30,954 nt of DNA from Acrasis kona (taxonomy: Eukaryota > Heterolobosea > Eutetramitea > Acrasida > Acrasidae). The notes under the pieces were generated by a model. The model saw only the letters and a program-made list of their open reading frames with translations. It was not told the origin of the DNA and searched no databases. Shown piece by piece: positions 1 to 9,092 of the stretch (position 1 is its first letter; each line of letters opens with the position of its first letter). The translations under genes were made by a program, and so were the position numbers. The stretch spans positions 1-30,954 of the forward strand of contig JAOPGA020001130.1 of NCBI GenBank assembly GCA_026419775.2, read 5' to 3'.

Positions 1-240
1 CTTTTCCACCTCCACTATCGGCTGTTCTCTGATTTCTTGTACAATATTTCTATGGTGCCTCTCTATGGTTCTGTTCTCAATGATACTATCAACAACTACT
101 TCCTTGACAATAGTAATTTTTGGATCATTGATAGAGTACCCTATGTCGTTGGTTGAAAAATCTGGGCTTCCAGGGCTCTCGCTTGTTGTAGTCATTGTGG
201 ACATTGTTGTATCGAAGGAATTCCAAGCACTGTGTACCAT
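1..240 (-). CDS. Partial unknown protein, N-terminal 80 residues
   Basis: An open frame starts at ATG 240 and runs without a stop through the left edge, giving the first 80 residues. The first 40 are Ser/Thr-rich. Residues 41-60 are richer in Val and Ile, and the end has an alternating charged/hydrophobic pattern (EIREQPIVEVEK) that looks like the start of a repeat. No signal peptide or membrane segment is visible. The start lies 95 bp beyond the stop of the CUE2-like gene on the same strand. I do not recognise the family. The unbroken frame with balanced codon use suggests a real gene, but the 80 residues are too few to name it. Confidence 0.6.
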   Translation of the reverse strand, partial: MVHSAWNSFDTTMSTMTTTSESPGSPDFSTNDIGYSINDPKITIVKEVVVDSIIENRTIERHHRNIVQEIREQPIVEVEK

Positions 241-334
241 TTGTTTTCTTTTCTGACACCAGCAGAATTCTGAACAAAGTTTTTAAATAGGAATACTATT
301 TTTAGTTAATATAAAAATAACATTTTATTTCAAT

Positions 335-2048
335 CTACTTGTCATATTGACTGATCTGAGATGGCTTGAGTCTAATTTGAATTACACCAGGAACACTCTC
401 AGAGAATCTATAATCCCTATCCTTCAAGTATTGTATTACTGCAGGTTTGATGCGAGAATATCCTCCATGAGAGTGCTTACCCATACCAGTGATGACGTTC
501 ATACGGTTGCTCTTGGACTTTTGTGACTGGTCACAGTAAATCATTTCGTCTAAAAACAGTTCAAGTTTGTCTAAAGATTCCTTCACATGCAGTCCATGCA
601 AATCAATCGTCAAAATGTCGGTTGTTCTTTGACCAAAGCGATCCTTGTTAACCACTGCAAATGTATGTTCGGCTGCTTCCCTATGAGATTCCTTGCTAGC
701 ACGATCGGCTTCTCTACCACGTTCGCTAAACTCTCTGGCACGCGCACCATCTCCTCGTCTGTATGCTTCTAAGGCAAGTTGGAAGAATTGATTTCTGACG
801 CAACAATAATCGTGAGCCATCGCTCTCGCACTTTGCGCCTTGGATTCGTCCGAATGATAGTAAGCAGTCTGCACCCGCCTCACTTTCGATGAAGCCTGAT
901 TTGATAATGTTGACTGTGTGGTGTTGACAATGTTTTCGTTGTTGTTATTTTCTTGCTTAGATTTAAACACGACGTCGGGATACATCTTTTTTAATTGTGA
1001 AATGGTAGCACTCACTGTGTGGCCAGATTGTTCGAAAATGTCCTCAAGAACACTGTCAGGTAGACCACAACCGGAGATCATGTTTTTGAGTTTATCAATT
1101 TTGATCCTAGATGACAACGAGTTCATGTCCTTATTCTTTGTGACTTGGGCCTCCAGAGGTGTTGATTCCGATCCAGATGCGGTTAATGTACCATAGTCTA
1201 TGGCTTGAGGTTTGGTCTCTATCCACCTGTTGGCAACATGACCATTAGCAGCACCAAATAACTCCGGTGCCGGTTTGAACTTTCTCCCTTTCGGCTTTTT
1301 AGGTTTATTGTTAGGGGATTGAATTGCTTTCTGTGGAGCGTTACCTTCAATCTGTTGAAAAGCACGCTGTACGTCCCAATCACACTCTTTGAGTATGAAT
1401 TTGATAACAGCAATTTCTGCTGTGGGACAAAATTCCTTCAAGTTATGGATCTTCTCTTGTTGTTCTTTTTCTAGCTGCTTCTTTTTGTCGTCATTCTTTT
1501 GATTCTTTTTTGGCTTTGGTCCTGATGGTTGGCTCGGTTGAATTTTAATCAAGGCATTTGGAAGAGAGTTTTGAAGATTTAACATTTCTTCAAAATCTTC
1601 TTTGGAAATTGATTTTGTCTCAAGTGGTTGGTTGTACATACTACCAAGCACTTGAGCATCGTTGGTCTCTTCGCTCTCTGTCTCAATAGCGCGTAGTAAC
1701 GCGTTTAGAGTTTTAGATACGTCCATTTTTTTCTCTTCGTAAAACTATGATAGGGATAAAATGTACTTCTATATACGAACGCACCATTTCTATTACCTCC
1801 CTATCAAAGTAGGGATCTTCATTATCTCTTTTAAACATGCAATATAAAAAATCAATATTCTCCTGGTGTTCCTCATCGTGTATAGAGACCTCCTCTTTTT
1901 TCGCTGTTTGAATTATGGAACCTAGTTGTTGTAGGGACCAGTCTAAGTTGCCATTGTTTTCGTTGTATACAAGGTTGATAACGTCATCATCAATAAGACC
2001 TTTGAACTCGTCTAGTAGAATCTGCAGAGACCTCTGTTTCTTGTGCAT
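335..2048 (-). CDS. CUE2/N4BP2-like CUE-DUF1771-Smr endonuclease
   Basis: Two frames join across one intron (1745-1784, 40 nt, GTGCGT...AG), giving exons 1785-2048 and 335-1744 and 557 residues. A 22-nt intron (1745-1766) would also keep frame but is shorter than any other here. Domains: an N-terminal CUE/UBA-like helix bundle (about residues 6-45), a second around the stretch LKEFCPTAEIAV, probably a third in the middle, a Lys-rich linker, a DUF1771 helical region (AYRRGDGARAREFSERGREA) and a C-terminal Smr domain with DLHGLHV and TGMGKHS. This is the order of yeast Cue2 and animal N4BP2/NONU-1, which cut mRNA at stalled, collided ribosomes in no-go decay, with the CUE domains binding ubiquitin. 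The Smr DxH motif is present, so activity is likely. It diverges from the reductase gene over 262 bp. Confidence 0.87.
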
Positions 2049-2310
2049 CTGTCCAGATACCCGTTAAAAAGAGTCTAATATTAGATAATGGGTAATGACA
2101 GTTGACCCTTAAAAATGCATGTGTAATCACTAAAATTCTGTTTTTTGTCACAACAATCCCTTGAATTTGTTCAAGAAGTGAGATTCTAATACAGTGCTAA
2201 CTTTATATGAATGCGCACCCGATGGGTCATAATGTAGGATAAAAGGAGTGATATCGGAAACAAATAAACTAGGCCTGATCTTGTAAAACGTCAACAAATT
2301 ATTTATTACA

Positions 2311-3279
2311 ATGAGTCAAGGAGTCAAAGTTGCAGTCACAGGTGCAGGAGGATACATCGCCTCTGCCTTGGTAAAAGAATTACTAGTAAGAGGATATCAA
2401 GTTAACGGAACTGTCAGAGATCCATCGGACAACAAATACAGTCACCTCTCTAAACTGGTCCCTGAGGCAGAACAATCACTCAAATTGTTTTCTGCAGACC
2501 TACTGCAAGAAGGAAGTTTTAAAGATGCCTTCGAGGGGGTAAAAATTGTGTTCCACACTGCATCTCCATTCCAAAGACAAGTTGAAGATCCTCAAAGAGA
2601 TTTGGTAGATCCAGCAGTCAAGGGAACAATGAATGTTTTGAAGCAAGCCAAGGAGTCCGGGGTTGATCGAGTTGTGCTCACAGCGTCTGTTGCAACAATT
2701 ATAAGACCATCAACAATAGATCATTTATTCACTCACGAGGATTGGAACACGGAGGCTACAATCGAGTCAGCACCATATCCCTTCAGCAAAACAGAAGCAG
2801 AGAAGGCTGCTTGGAAATTCGCAAAAGAGAACGACTTGAAGCTCACAACAATTCACCCTGGTCTTGTATTTGGGCCAGTCAACTCTTCTCGCACAGATGC
2901 CACCAGTGTCAAAACTGTCAAGAGCCTGCTTGATGGAACTCATCAAGATGGAGCACCGGACATGGTGGTCGCCATCTCAGACATTCGTGACATCGTGCTT
3001 GCACACATTGTAGCTTCTGAAAAGGAGATCGCGATTAACAAGAGGTACATGGTTACATCAAGAAAGCAATACAGCATGATTGACATTGCTGATGTGTTGA
3101 GGAAGAAGTACCCTAACGCCAAGTTACCCGTTGATGGTGTCCAAACGCACAAAAAACAAAAGTTCGATAGTTCTTTGGCTGAAAAGGAGTTGGGCGTAAC
3201 TTTGACTCCATTTGAGAGCAGCGTATTGGACTTTGCAGAGAGTTTGATTGACTTTGGAATTGTTAAATTGGATCAATAA
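2311..3279 (+). CDS. NAD(P)-dependent reductase, dihydroflavonol/cinnamoyl-CoA reductase-like (extended SDR)
   Basis: Single-exon frame of 322 residues, the usual length for the DFR/CCR/3-beta-HSD branch of extended short-chain dehydrogenases. The N-terminal Rossmann motif TGAGGYIAS lies at residues 10-18, followed by TVRDP, the usual NADP-binding turn. The catalytic YxxxK is in YPFSKTEAEKAAW near residue 150, with HPGLVFGP after it. The family reduces carbonyls on varied small molecules such as methylglyoxal, aldehydes and hydroxyketones; the substrate cannot be told from sequence. The protein is expected in the cytosol, with no signal peptide. The ATG is preceded by A-rich sequence and no in-frame upstream ATG is seen. 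AATAAA overlaps the stop codon. The gene converges on the metallothionein 62 bp downstream. Confidence 0.9.
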   Translation: MSQGVKVAVTGAGGYIASALVKELLVRGYQVNGTVRDPSDNKYSHLSKLVPEAEQSLKLFSADLLQEGSFKDAFEGVKIVFHTASPFQRQVEDPQRDLVDPAVKGTMNVLKQAKESGVDRVVLTASVATIIRPSTIDHLFTHEDWNTEATIESAPYPFSKTEAEKAAWKFAKENDLKLTTIHPGLVFGPVNSSRTDATSVKTVKSLLDGTHQDGAPDMVVAISDIRDIVLAHIVASEKEIAINKRYMVTSRKQYSMIDIADVLRKKYPNAKLPVDGVQTHKKQKFDSSLAEKELGVTLTPFESSVLDFAESLIDFGIVKLDQ

Positions 3280-3341
3280 ACGCAATTGAAATGAAACAAG
3301 CAATTAATTACTAGATTAACATGTTTTATTGTGATGTGACA

Positions 3342-3675
3342 TTATTTTTTTCCACATTTGCATCCAGTTCCACATTTACAGTTGCCTCCGCAAGGACAGT
3401 TTGGGTTGTCGCATCCCTTCTTTTCTGTTTGCTCAGCACCTCCTCCGCACTTGCATTTTCCAGCTTCGCATTTGCAGTTGTTTCCGCAAGGACAGTTTGG
3501 GTTTCCGCAGCTTCTGCCTTCTTGTTTGTCTTTTGAATTAATATAAAAAATGTAATAATCTCTTACGATCGTTAGATTTATCACAACTACATTTCTCTCC
3601 ACACGTGCAGTTTGATCCACACTTGCAGTTTGGGTTGCTACAGGTCTTGAATTTGGTTTCTGTGACTCCTGACAT
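3342..3675 (-). CDS. Three-module metallothionein
   Basis: Exons 3567-3675 and 3342-3529 join across a 37-nt intron (3530-3566, GTAAGA...AAG), giving 98 residues. The protein has three like modules of seven cysteines each, of the form C-x-N-P-N-C-x-C-G-x-N-C-x-C-x(3,4)-C-x-C, so 21 Cys in all and no aromatic residue inside the modules. The intron falls between modules 1 and 2; modules 2 and 3 are split by a short linker (GGGAEQTEKKG). Metallothioneins bind Cu(I), Zn(II) or Cd(II) through thiolate clusters in the cytosol. The ATG at 3675 (MSGVTETKFK) is chosen because it opens the exon holding module 1. Plus-strand frames over this region are shadows. Confidence 0.9.
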
Positions 3676-3993
3676 TCTTCGATCTTGTTTTGTTTCTATT
3701 TTTGTTGAATGTGGTTGGAAAAAATGATATTAATAAATCAAAAAATTGACCGAGGTTGATTGATTTGCAGAACTTTCTGATGCTTTTGAAATAATAGACC
3801 GGTTTTGTAACGAATTCTTCATTAATAGTAACTTTGCAGATTTTGATTCACAGTGATTGAAGTCTATAGTTTCCATATTATATAAACAGCAAGTTTGAAC
3901 ATTTTTATTTTAATTAAAAAAATAGTCGATATTGAGATGATCCATGTTATAAGGCTTTCGCTACGTAACATGTATCAAAACAAAGTCACAAAA
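3676..3993. other. Intergenic, no gene seen
   Basis: This 318-bp AT-rich spacer must hold the metallothionein promoter. I see no reading frame with coding character and no clear metal-response element. Short A and T runs occur near 3720-3750 and 3900-3925. Confidence 0.5.
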
Positions 3994-4064
3994 TCAGCAC
4001 TAGTATAGTGGTAGAATACAAGACTGTCACTCTTGTGACCGGGGTTCGATTCCCCGGTGCTGAG
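3994..4064 (+). tRNA. tRNA-Asp (anticodon GTC)
   Basis: A full cloverleaf can be drawn. The acceptor stem TCAGCAC pairs with GTGCTGA over all 7 bp. The D stem is GTAT/ATAC. The anticodon stem CAAGA/TCTTG is perfect with loop CTGTCAC, anticodon GTC. The T stem CGGGG/CCCCG is perfect with loop TTCGATT. The discriminator is G, as in eukaryotic tRNA-Asp. The A box (TAGTATAGTGG) and B box (GGTTCGATTCC) are present, there is no intron, CCA is not encoded, and a T run for Pol III termination follows at about 4067. Confidence 0.97.
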
Positions 4065-4371
4065 ACTTTTATAGTCGTTCTTTTCTGCTCATCCAACTTG
4101 AACAGAAACTGGACTGGGAGGAAAGGACACGACCCCACTCAAATATATATACATTCTATAGTTAAAACTTTCATTTGTCCGAGTCTATAAACTTTTCACG
4201 TGCATTGATATGTACTCGATATTTTCAGAATGTATGCATATCTATTTTGGACTTATATATTGCCTCGTCAATATTGCCCTCTGCAGGACATTTTTGCATG
4301 GGTTTTAATTAAAGTCTTCGTCTAGGGATTTGATCAAGTTGTGCAGATGGTGCGGCAATTACAAAAAAAAC
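4065..4371. other. Intergenic, no gene seen
   Basis: This 307-bp spacer lies between the tRNA terminator and the EMC6 start. It is AT-rich with a short AT dinucleotide run near 4143-4153. Nothing in it looks coding. Confidence 0.5.
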
Positions 4372-4773
4372 ATGTTGGGAGAACAACCACAGGCATCCTC
4401 TGACAACGTCTATGCACAAGACAAGATTGCACATAATGAGAATATTATATATAAATGCCGCGCATTTGGAGCAGTTGTGTTTGGAATTCTTGCAGGTGTC
4501 TTTGGATTGACGAGTTTATGGGGGTTGTTAGTTTACGTGATATCTTCGATCGTCATATCCATCTTCCTTTTTGCTACGCTCCCCAAGGTAGAAAATCAAA
4601 GTACAAATAACATAACCTTTATAGTTGTCCATCGACGGATTATTCACCAGCTGGATGAGCATTTTGACAGGAGGTTTTGTACAAGGCGCAATGGTAAGCT
4701 TACAACTACAATACAAATGCTTAATCTTTTATTTTAGACTTACGTTTTGGTTTGGACGTATGTAGATAGATGA
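4372..4773 (+). CDS. EMC6: ER membrane protein complex subunit 6
   Basis: Three exons (4372-4587, 4625-4693, 4738-4773) with introns of 37 and 44 nt give 106 residues, close to the 110 of the human protein. Conserved features in order: the NEN/R region before the first membrane segment, then GILAGVFGLTSLWGLLVYVI, which matches the AGILGLTGLYGFIFYLL block, then LFTSW, TGG and TYVLVWTYV, which match the last helix. EMC6 is a core membrane subunit of the EMC insertase in the ER, which inserts tail-anchored and multi-pass proteins. The ATG at 4372 gives the best length; an upstream extension would need a TTG start. Both introns restore frame exactly and give family-like sequence, so the model is firm. 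Confidence 0.93.
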
Positions 4774-4895
4774 TTATTATAATTTACACTACTAACTTTT
4801 AGATTGGCATACGATATAGTTTATATATTTTTTTAAGTAAAGTAATTATGATCATAAAGAATTTGTTTTTATATAAATGTTTTAAAAATGTCAAT

Positions 4896-5122
4896 TTAAT
4901 ACTCTTCAGCTGGCTTTTGGGTTGGCAATAATCCATATTTCTTCTTTAACTCTACTCTGTACTTGGAATATTTATCATCAGGTGTGAACCGTGCTGGGTG
5001 AGCAGAGCGGGTCTCCTTTTCACATTTTGCACAGCTTGCCTAGAAGAATAAATTATGTGTTCAAATTATCGACATACCTTTAGTGTGTACAAGGAGCATC
5101 CTTCGCAGTATCTCATCAACAT
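4896..5122 (-). CDS. NOP10: H/ACA snoRNP subunit Nop10, zinc-ribbon form
   Basis: Exons 5078-5122 and 4896-5039 join across a 38-nt intron (5040-5077, GTATGT...CTAG), giving 62 residues. The core motif YTLK followed by [17 protein letters not shown] and then [12 protein letters not shown] is diagnostic. Nop10 binds the pseudouridine synthase Cbf5/dyskerin in H/ACA particles that modify rRNA and act in telomerase in some groups. It works in the nucleolus. Unusually, residues 6-9 are CEGC and residues 18-21 are CAKC, a C-x2-C...C-x2-C pair placed like the zinc ribbon of archaeal Nop10, which yeast and human Nop10 have lost. The intron lies between the two Cys pairs. It diverges from the lysine-rich protein gene. 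Confidence 0.95.
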
Positions 5123-5197
5123 GGTGTGTGAAAATGTTTCAAATTATTTGGTTGTTTATTACAATAATTCTTCAATTTCCATCAATTCCAGCAAACA
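5123..5197. promoter_or_regulatory. Shared bidirectional promoter region
   Basis: Only 75 bp separate the start codons of NOP10 (minus) and the lysine-rich protein (plus), so both promoters and both 5' leaders must fit here or overlap the genes. The sequence is AT-rich, with TTTATTACAATAATT near the middle. No canonical TATA box can be assigned. Confidence 0.5.
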
Positions 5198-5750
5198 ATG
5201 ACAGTCAATAGGGTACAGTCGAGTCAAGAGAGCTTATCCGAGAGTTTAGTGAAAGAGGTGAGATTGAAGTATTTTTCAACAGGAAGGTTTCCTCTCATTC
5301 ATTATCTCACCGAGCAAGTTCGTAACGAACAAATGAAGTCTACAAAAAGAAAGCCTGAAGACCCTCCTGCTGATTCTCAAGGTGGCAGGAAGAAAATAAA
5401 ATTAGACAAATCTGTTGCTGATGGAAAAAGTGCGAAGGAGGAGAACCAAAAAAAGAACAACAATGCAGAAGAAACCCAGAAATTCAAAAAGCCAGACAAT
5501 AAAAAAGAAAAAGACATTTTTGACTATGACTCTCAGCCTGTGAAAACAACTTCAGCTGCACCAGCCAATAAAACCACAAATAACAAGAAAAAAAGCAACA
5601 TTGGTAAAGTAGGCCCGACCGAAGTGTCAACACAGCAGGTAAGTTTATTTATAATTGTCAACATGTCACAACTCCAAGATTAAAAAATTTAATGACATTC
5701 ACTCACAAAAAGTTGAGGTTACAGAACAAGACATAACATTCAGCCTATAA
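5198..5750 (+). CDS. Lysine-rich, probably nuclear protein of unknown function
   Basis: Exons 5198-5638 and 5679-5750 join across a 40-nt intron (GTAAGT...CAAG), giving 170 residues. Residues 1-50 look folded and helical, with LVKEVRLKYFSTGRFPLIHY. Residues 50-140 are Lys/Asn/Glu-rich and disordered with nuclear-signal-like KRKPEDPP and GGRKKIKLDK. The C terminus (IKKFNDIHSQKVEV) is again mixed. The composition suggests a nucleolar or chromatin protein, and sharing a promoter with NOP10 would suit a ribosome-biogenesis role, but this is inference and I do not recognise the family. Without splicing, the frame would read 14 residues into the intron and stop. Confidence 0.7.
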
Positions 5751-5939
5751 TTGACACTAATGGTACGAGCAGGAACCCGCACCACCTTACTGTGTTCTTG
5801 AACATGAGGTCAAGCATTTCAGACAGAAATTGTCTTACAACTAATAAAAAGTATTATGGTGAAGTTGATTTGATTTGTGTTTGAATATAAATTCCAGCTC
5901 TTTCATCCTCTGCGTTTCCGAACTATTTTGTAAACTGAA

Positions 5940-6957
5940 ATGACTCGGTGTGACAACTGTGGTAGGTGCGATGTGGATTGCCAGAGGTGCGCACAATGTT
6001 TATCAAGAAATTATTGTGGGTTCGTACTCTTCACAAATAGCAGCGTAATGTCGTAGTTCAGAGTGCAGTTTGAAGGACTGGAATAATTCACACAAAGAAG
6101 AATGTAAACTTCTAGGTCTCAAAAATCCAGAGGCTGCTAGCAGAATAAAAAAGAATAAGATTCCAGTTTATAACTACATGAAAAGTTTGTCTACGCACCT
6201 ACTTGTTGCATAACGCATGATAGAGGTTGGAAGAGTTCCAAATACAAGCTTTCTAAAAGAACCATTAGCTTTATATGATGACACAACCCTGGAAATGTTA
6301 AAAGGTTGGGATGTGGAATTTGAAGATTACTTTGACTACTCATCCATAACTCAAAACCAAGTGCAACAGATTGAGAGCTTGTTATTCGATCGAAAATACT
6401 ACAATCAACCAGAACAGATCGGAGCCATCTTCTTGCTCGCCCATCATAAAAAATTCACATTCAAAGTTCGATTCGGCGCTGTTCAAGTCATACAAATACT
6501 ACAAATGTACATGCATCCCAACACTGAAGCAGAGTTGTGCGCTGCTCTGGATGAACTCATTCGATCTGAATTATTCGATAGGGGCTCCATTTACACAGTT
6601 TGTTCAAAATTAATCGAAGAAAAATCAGATTTTCATACAAAGAAGAGCATCGCAGGTGTACTTTCAAGAATGTGTAGAGTATTTCCAGAGGACTTTAAGC
6701 AGATCGAAAGCATCCTTCAAACTATTTTCAGCACTGAAAATGTATTAATGGAGACTCCAGACACTTTGGGTTTCTTTGTTTGTAAATTGATTGAAATCAA
6801 GAGTAAAGACTCACAAGAGCTGGTCAGAAGAGCATTTAGTGTGAACAATGTTGATGTGATTTATTGCGGTGGGTATGGCTCTTTTTGTAAGAAGCTCAAT
6901 ATACCTTTTGACTCTAGTGATGAACTTGTTGTGAGGTATAGTAAATATGATGAATAA
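5940..6957 (+). CDS. MYND zinc-finger protein
   Basis: Three exons (5940-6019, 6057-6184, 6224-6957) with introns of 37 and 39 nt give 313 residues. Residues 4-43 form a MYND finger with the usual C-x2-C...C-x2-C...YC-x3-C...W...H-x3-C pattern, completed only when intron 1 is removed (YCGSECSLKDW). MYND fingers bind proline-rich peptides in partner proteins. The remaining 250 residues are helical and of no family I can name; no SET motifs are seen, so it is not an SMYD methyltransferase. Intron 2 (6185-6223, GTTTGT...GATAG, 39 nt) is a multiple of three and carries an in-frame TAA, so retaining it would give a 78-residue finger-only product. Confidence 0.8.
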
Positions 6958-7003
6958 TGTTGTGATAGGTATTGTTTGTTGTTCGTTACATATCTGAGTG
7001 GCA

Positions 7004-7449
7004 TTATTTAGCAATCAAGAATTTGTCTTGTTCAATAAAGAATCTGTGCATCGAACGTTTTGTGTTTTTGAAACGTGTTGGTGATGTCATAATAGGGGTT
7101 GTGATTACATCACTCAAGTCCGCACCTGATTCTGAGAACCCTGCTTTCGCTTTCAGTTCTTTATTTTGTAATTGAGCCGGGTCAAGAATGCAGGCCATAA
7201 AGTACGTGTCGTTTCCATCCACCTTGTTTTGTACTTGTTAAAATGCACTAGACCTTCTGTAACCGCTGCAACGATAATGTCATCCATGTCCTGATATGGA
7301 GATACTCGATCTCGGATGTTATTGAGAAAATCAAACATTTGATAATAAAGCGGCAAGGTAAATGAAAGTTGTGGGCTTTCATTCTTCGGTAATTTGGTTT
7401 TGCTAGTCCTCCTGAGAACAACTTGGATGTAGACTTCTAATAAATTCAT
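7004..7449 (-). pseudogene. hAT-family transposase fragment, frameshifted
   Basis: Two overlapping minus-strand frames (7153-7449 and 7004-7222) together resemble the central-to-late part of hAT transposases. The first has the helical region before the LDP motif (LNNIRDRV, then HFNKYKTRW); the second continues in another frame with YFMACILDPAQL, the typical xxAxxLDPxxK block. The switch lies around 7210-7220, so a single-base frameshift is likely. The zinc finger and most of the DDE core are missing, as is the C-terminal dimerisation region. It is a transposon remnant 46 bp beyond the converging MYND gene. Confidence 0.65.
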
Positions 7450-7660
7450 TTATTGCGAACTGCTTGTATATCTTGATTCAATCCTTGGGATACATCCGCG
7501 GATTCATCACGGATGGGATAATCCGTCTTTACAAAAATCCTATCCCATCCGGTACAATTATGGTTGTCACAGGAGTTGTACTATATTGCGGATCACCTTG
7601 ACAATCTTGACCTTGAATACAAGTTGACTAATACGAAATTAATTAAATTTTAATAAAAGT
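7450..7660. other. Spacer between hAT remnant and hydrolase gene
   Basis: No coding frame is seen. The spacer contains the 11-bp inverted repeat listed separately and the AT-rich 3' flank of the hydrolase gene. Confidence 0.4.
7510..7551. repeat. Perfect 11-bp inverted repeat
   Basis: The arms CGGATGGGATA (7510-7520) and TATCCCATCCG (7541-7551) are exact reverse complements with a 20-bp loop. The loop itself starts with ATCCG and ends with ATCC, and CCGCGGAT lies just to the left. It sits next to the hAT remnant, so it may be a transposon end or a foldback relic. Confidence 0.7.
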
Positions 7661-8863
7661 TTACAATCGGCTTTGAACAGTATTCTTCGTGTCCAAAAAC
7701 TTGACTAAATGTGAGAGAACTTGTTCTGGATGGCTCATGTGGAAGTGGTGGTGCATTTCGGGAATCCAAATAACTTCGGCATGCTTCAGAATATTCAACC
7801 TTGTGCGGAACTTATTACGATCAAATGGATATCCCTTCTCAGCCATAATCAAAAGTGTTGGACATTTAATGTTCTTTATTAAAGCTTCCATGTCAGCCTC
7901 ACTGGGCAGTGGCGTAATGTGATGATATAGTCTTGGATCAGCGTTCCAACTCGAATTCATGACATTCTGTTCATCAATGTGTAACATTCTTGGTAAGAAA
8001 AGTAGTGCACTCTGTTTATCTAATCCGTATATTCTGTACCTTTTTACTAGTTGATTGGCTGCGTCATCAATTACATCCTCTCTGTTGTAATTTTTTACTT
8101 TTTCGAATTGCTGAGGTCTGAACAACAGAGAGCGTCCTTTGATGGCCTGTGGATTAACCAGTAGCGAATGATTATATTTAAGTCTGTCCGTGATTGCATG
8201 TCGAAGTTGGAACGGAGCCTCAACGTCAGGATGTTGCATTGTGAAAGTTCCGAAAGAATCTATTGATACGTAAAATTCAAATCTCTCCCCAAACGTGGAA
8301 ATTGTAGTCAAAGCGACGCTTGATCCTAGAGAATGGGCGAGAACCCCACACGTTCTCCACCCAAGAGCATTTATTACCTCAATCATATCCATGCTATATT
8401 CTATGGCTGAATTTACATAGTCGCCGCCTCTATGCTGACTCCAACCGCAACCTGTATTTGGTAAACATATACAAACACTTTATAACGTACCGACTTGATC
8501 ATATGCGACAATAGTAACCTGCACATCATGTGTATTATCATAATAATACTGTACAATCATTGGGGCTAATCTGGCGAAAGAATCACTATTATCAAGCCAT
8601 CCGTGCATTGCAATGATTTTGATATGTGTAGGTCTTTCAGAATCTACAGAGCTCCAAGACTTGCCAGATATTCTTAGATTACCTCTAATAATTTTAATTT
8701 CCAAATTCTTTATGACAACTTGACCCGATTGTTGTGTTTTTACACATATACAGGACTGTTGCCCATGTGGAGAAAGCAAGAATGAAGAAAACTCTTGTGG
8801 ATACAGCAAAGAAAATGTTGGACCTGCTTCAAACGTGTCGCTCCTCTGCAGGACACGGTCCAT
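7661..8863 (-). CDS. Alpha/beta hydrolase, MEST/SERHL-like
   Basis: Exons 8491-8863 and 7661-8451 join across a 39-nt intron (8452-8490, GTACGT...ACAG), giving 387 residues. Characteristic motifs: MHGWLDNSDSFARLAP (oxyanion region, close to the GWLDN block of SERHL and MEST-like hydrolases); VGCGWSQHRGGDY, created by the splice; the nucleophile elbow AHSLGSS with Ser at the centre; a C-terminal MHHHFHMSHPEQV holding the likely catalytic His. The first elbow position is Ala rather than Gly, which is tolerated in the fold. The substrate is unknown. The N-terminal 75 residues are extra compared with bacterial relatives. The start lies 229 bp from the divergent Zn2Cys6 gene. Confidence 0.87.
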
Positions 8864-9092
8864 TGTAACAATATTATTTGGTTGTGTTTGAAATTTGTGA
8901 ACACCACACTAATTACCAACACCTATTTTAGGCCGGATTGTGTTTTTTCGCAGTTTGGACCTCTTTTCTTCAACAATGACGAAACCCATAAATTGAAGCA
9001 TAATTGATACGCCCAGTTACCAATAGCCCGCTCAACCAAAAAAGTCTTGTTTCAGAACTTTGACCGAGTAAAATTTAGAAAATAACGGAGTC

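Noticed and set aside
3321-3546. Two plus-strand frames over the metallothionein
   Set aside because: They are shadows of the Cys-rich repeats; the minus strand gives a spliced product with 21 ordered cysteines.
4330-4371. N-terminal extension of EMC6 from 4330
   Set aside because: It would need a TTG start; the ATG at 4372 gives the family's normal length.
6211-6216. A reassigned TAA codon in the MYND gene
   Set aside because: The stop lies in a typical 39-nt intron with GT...AG, and TAA ends other genes here normally (EMC6 uses TGA, NOP10 TAA). No code change is needed.
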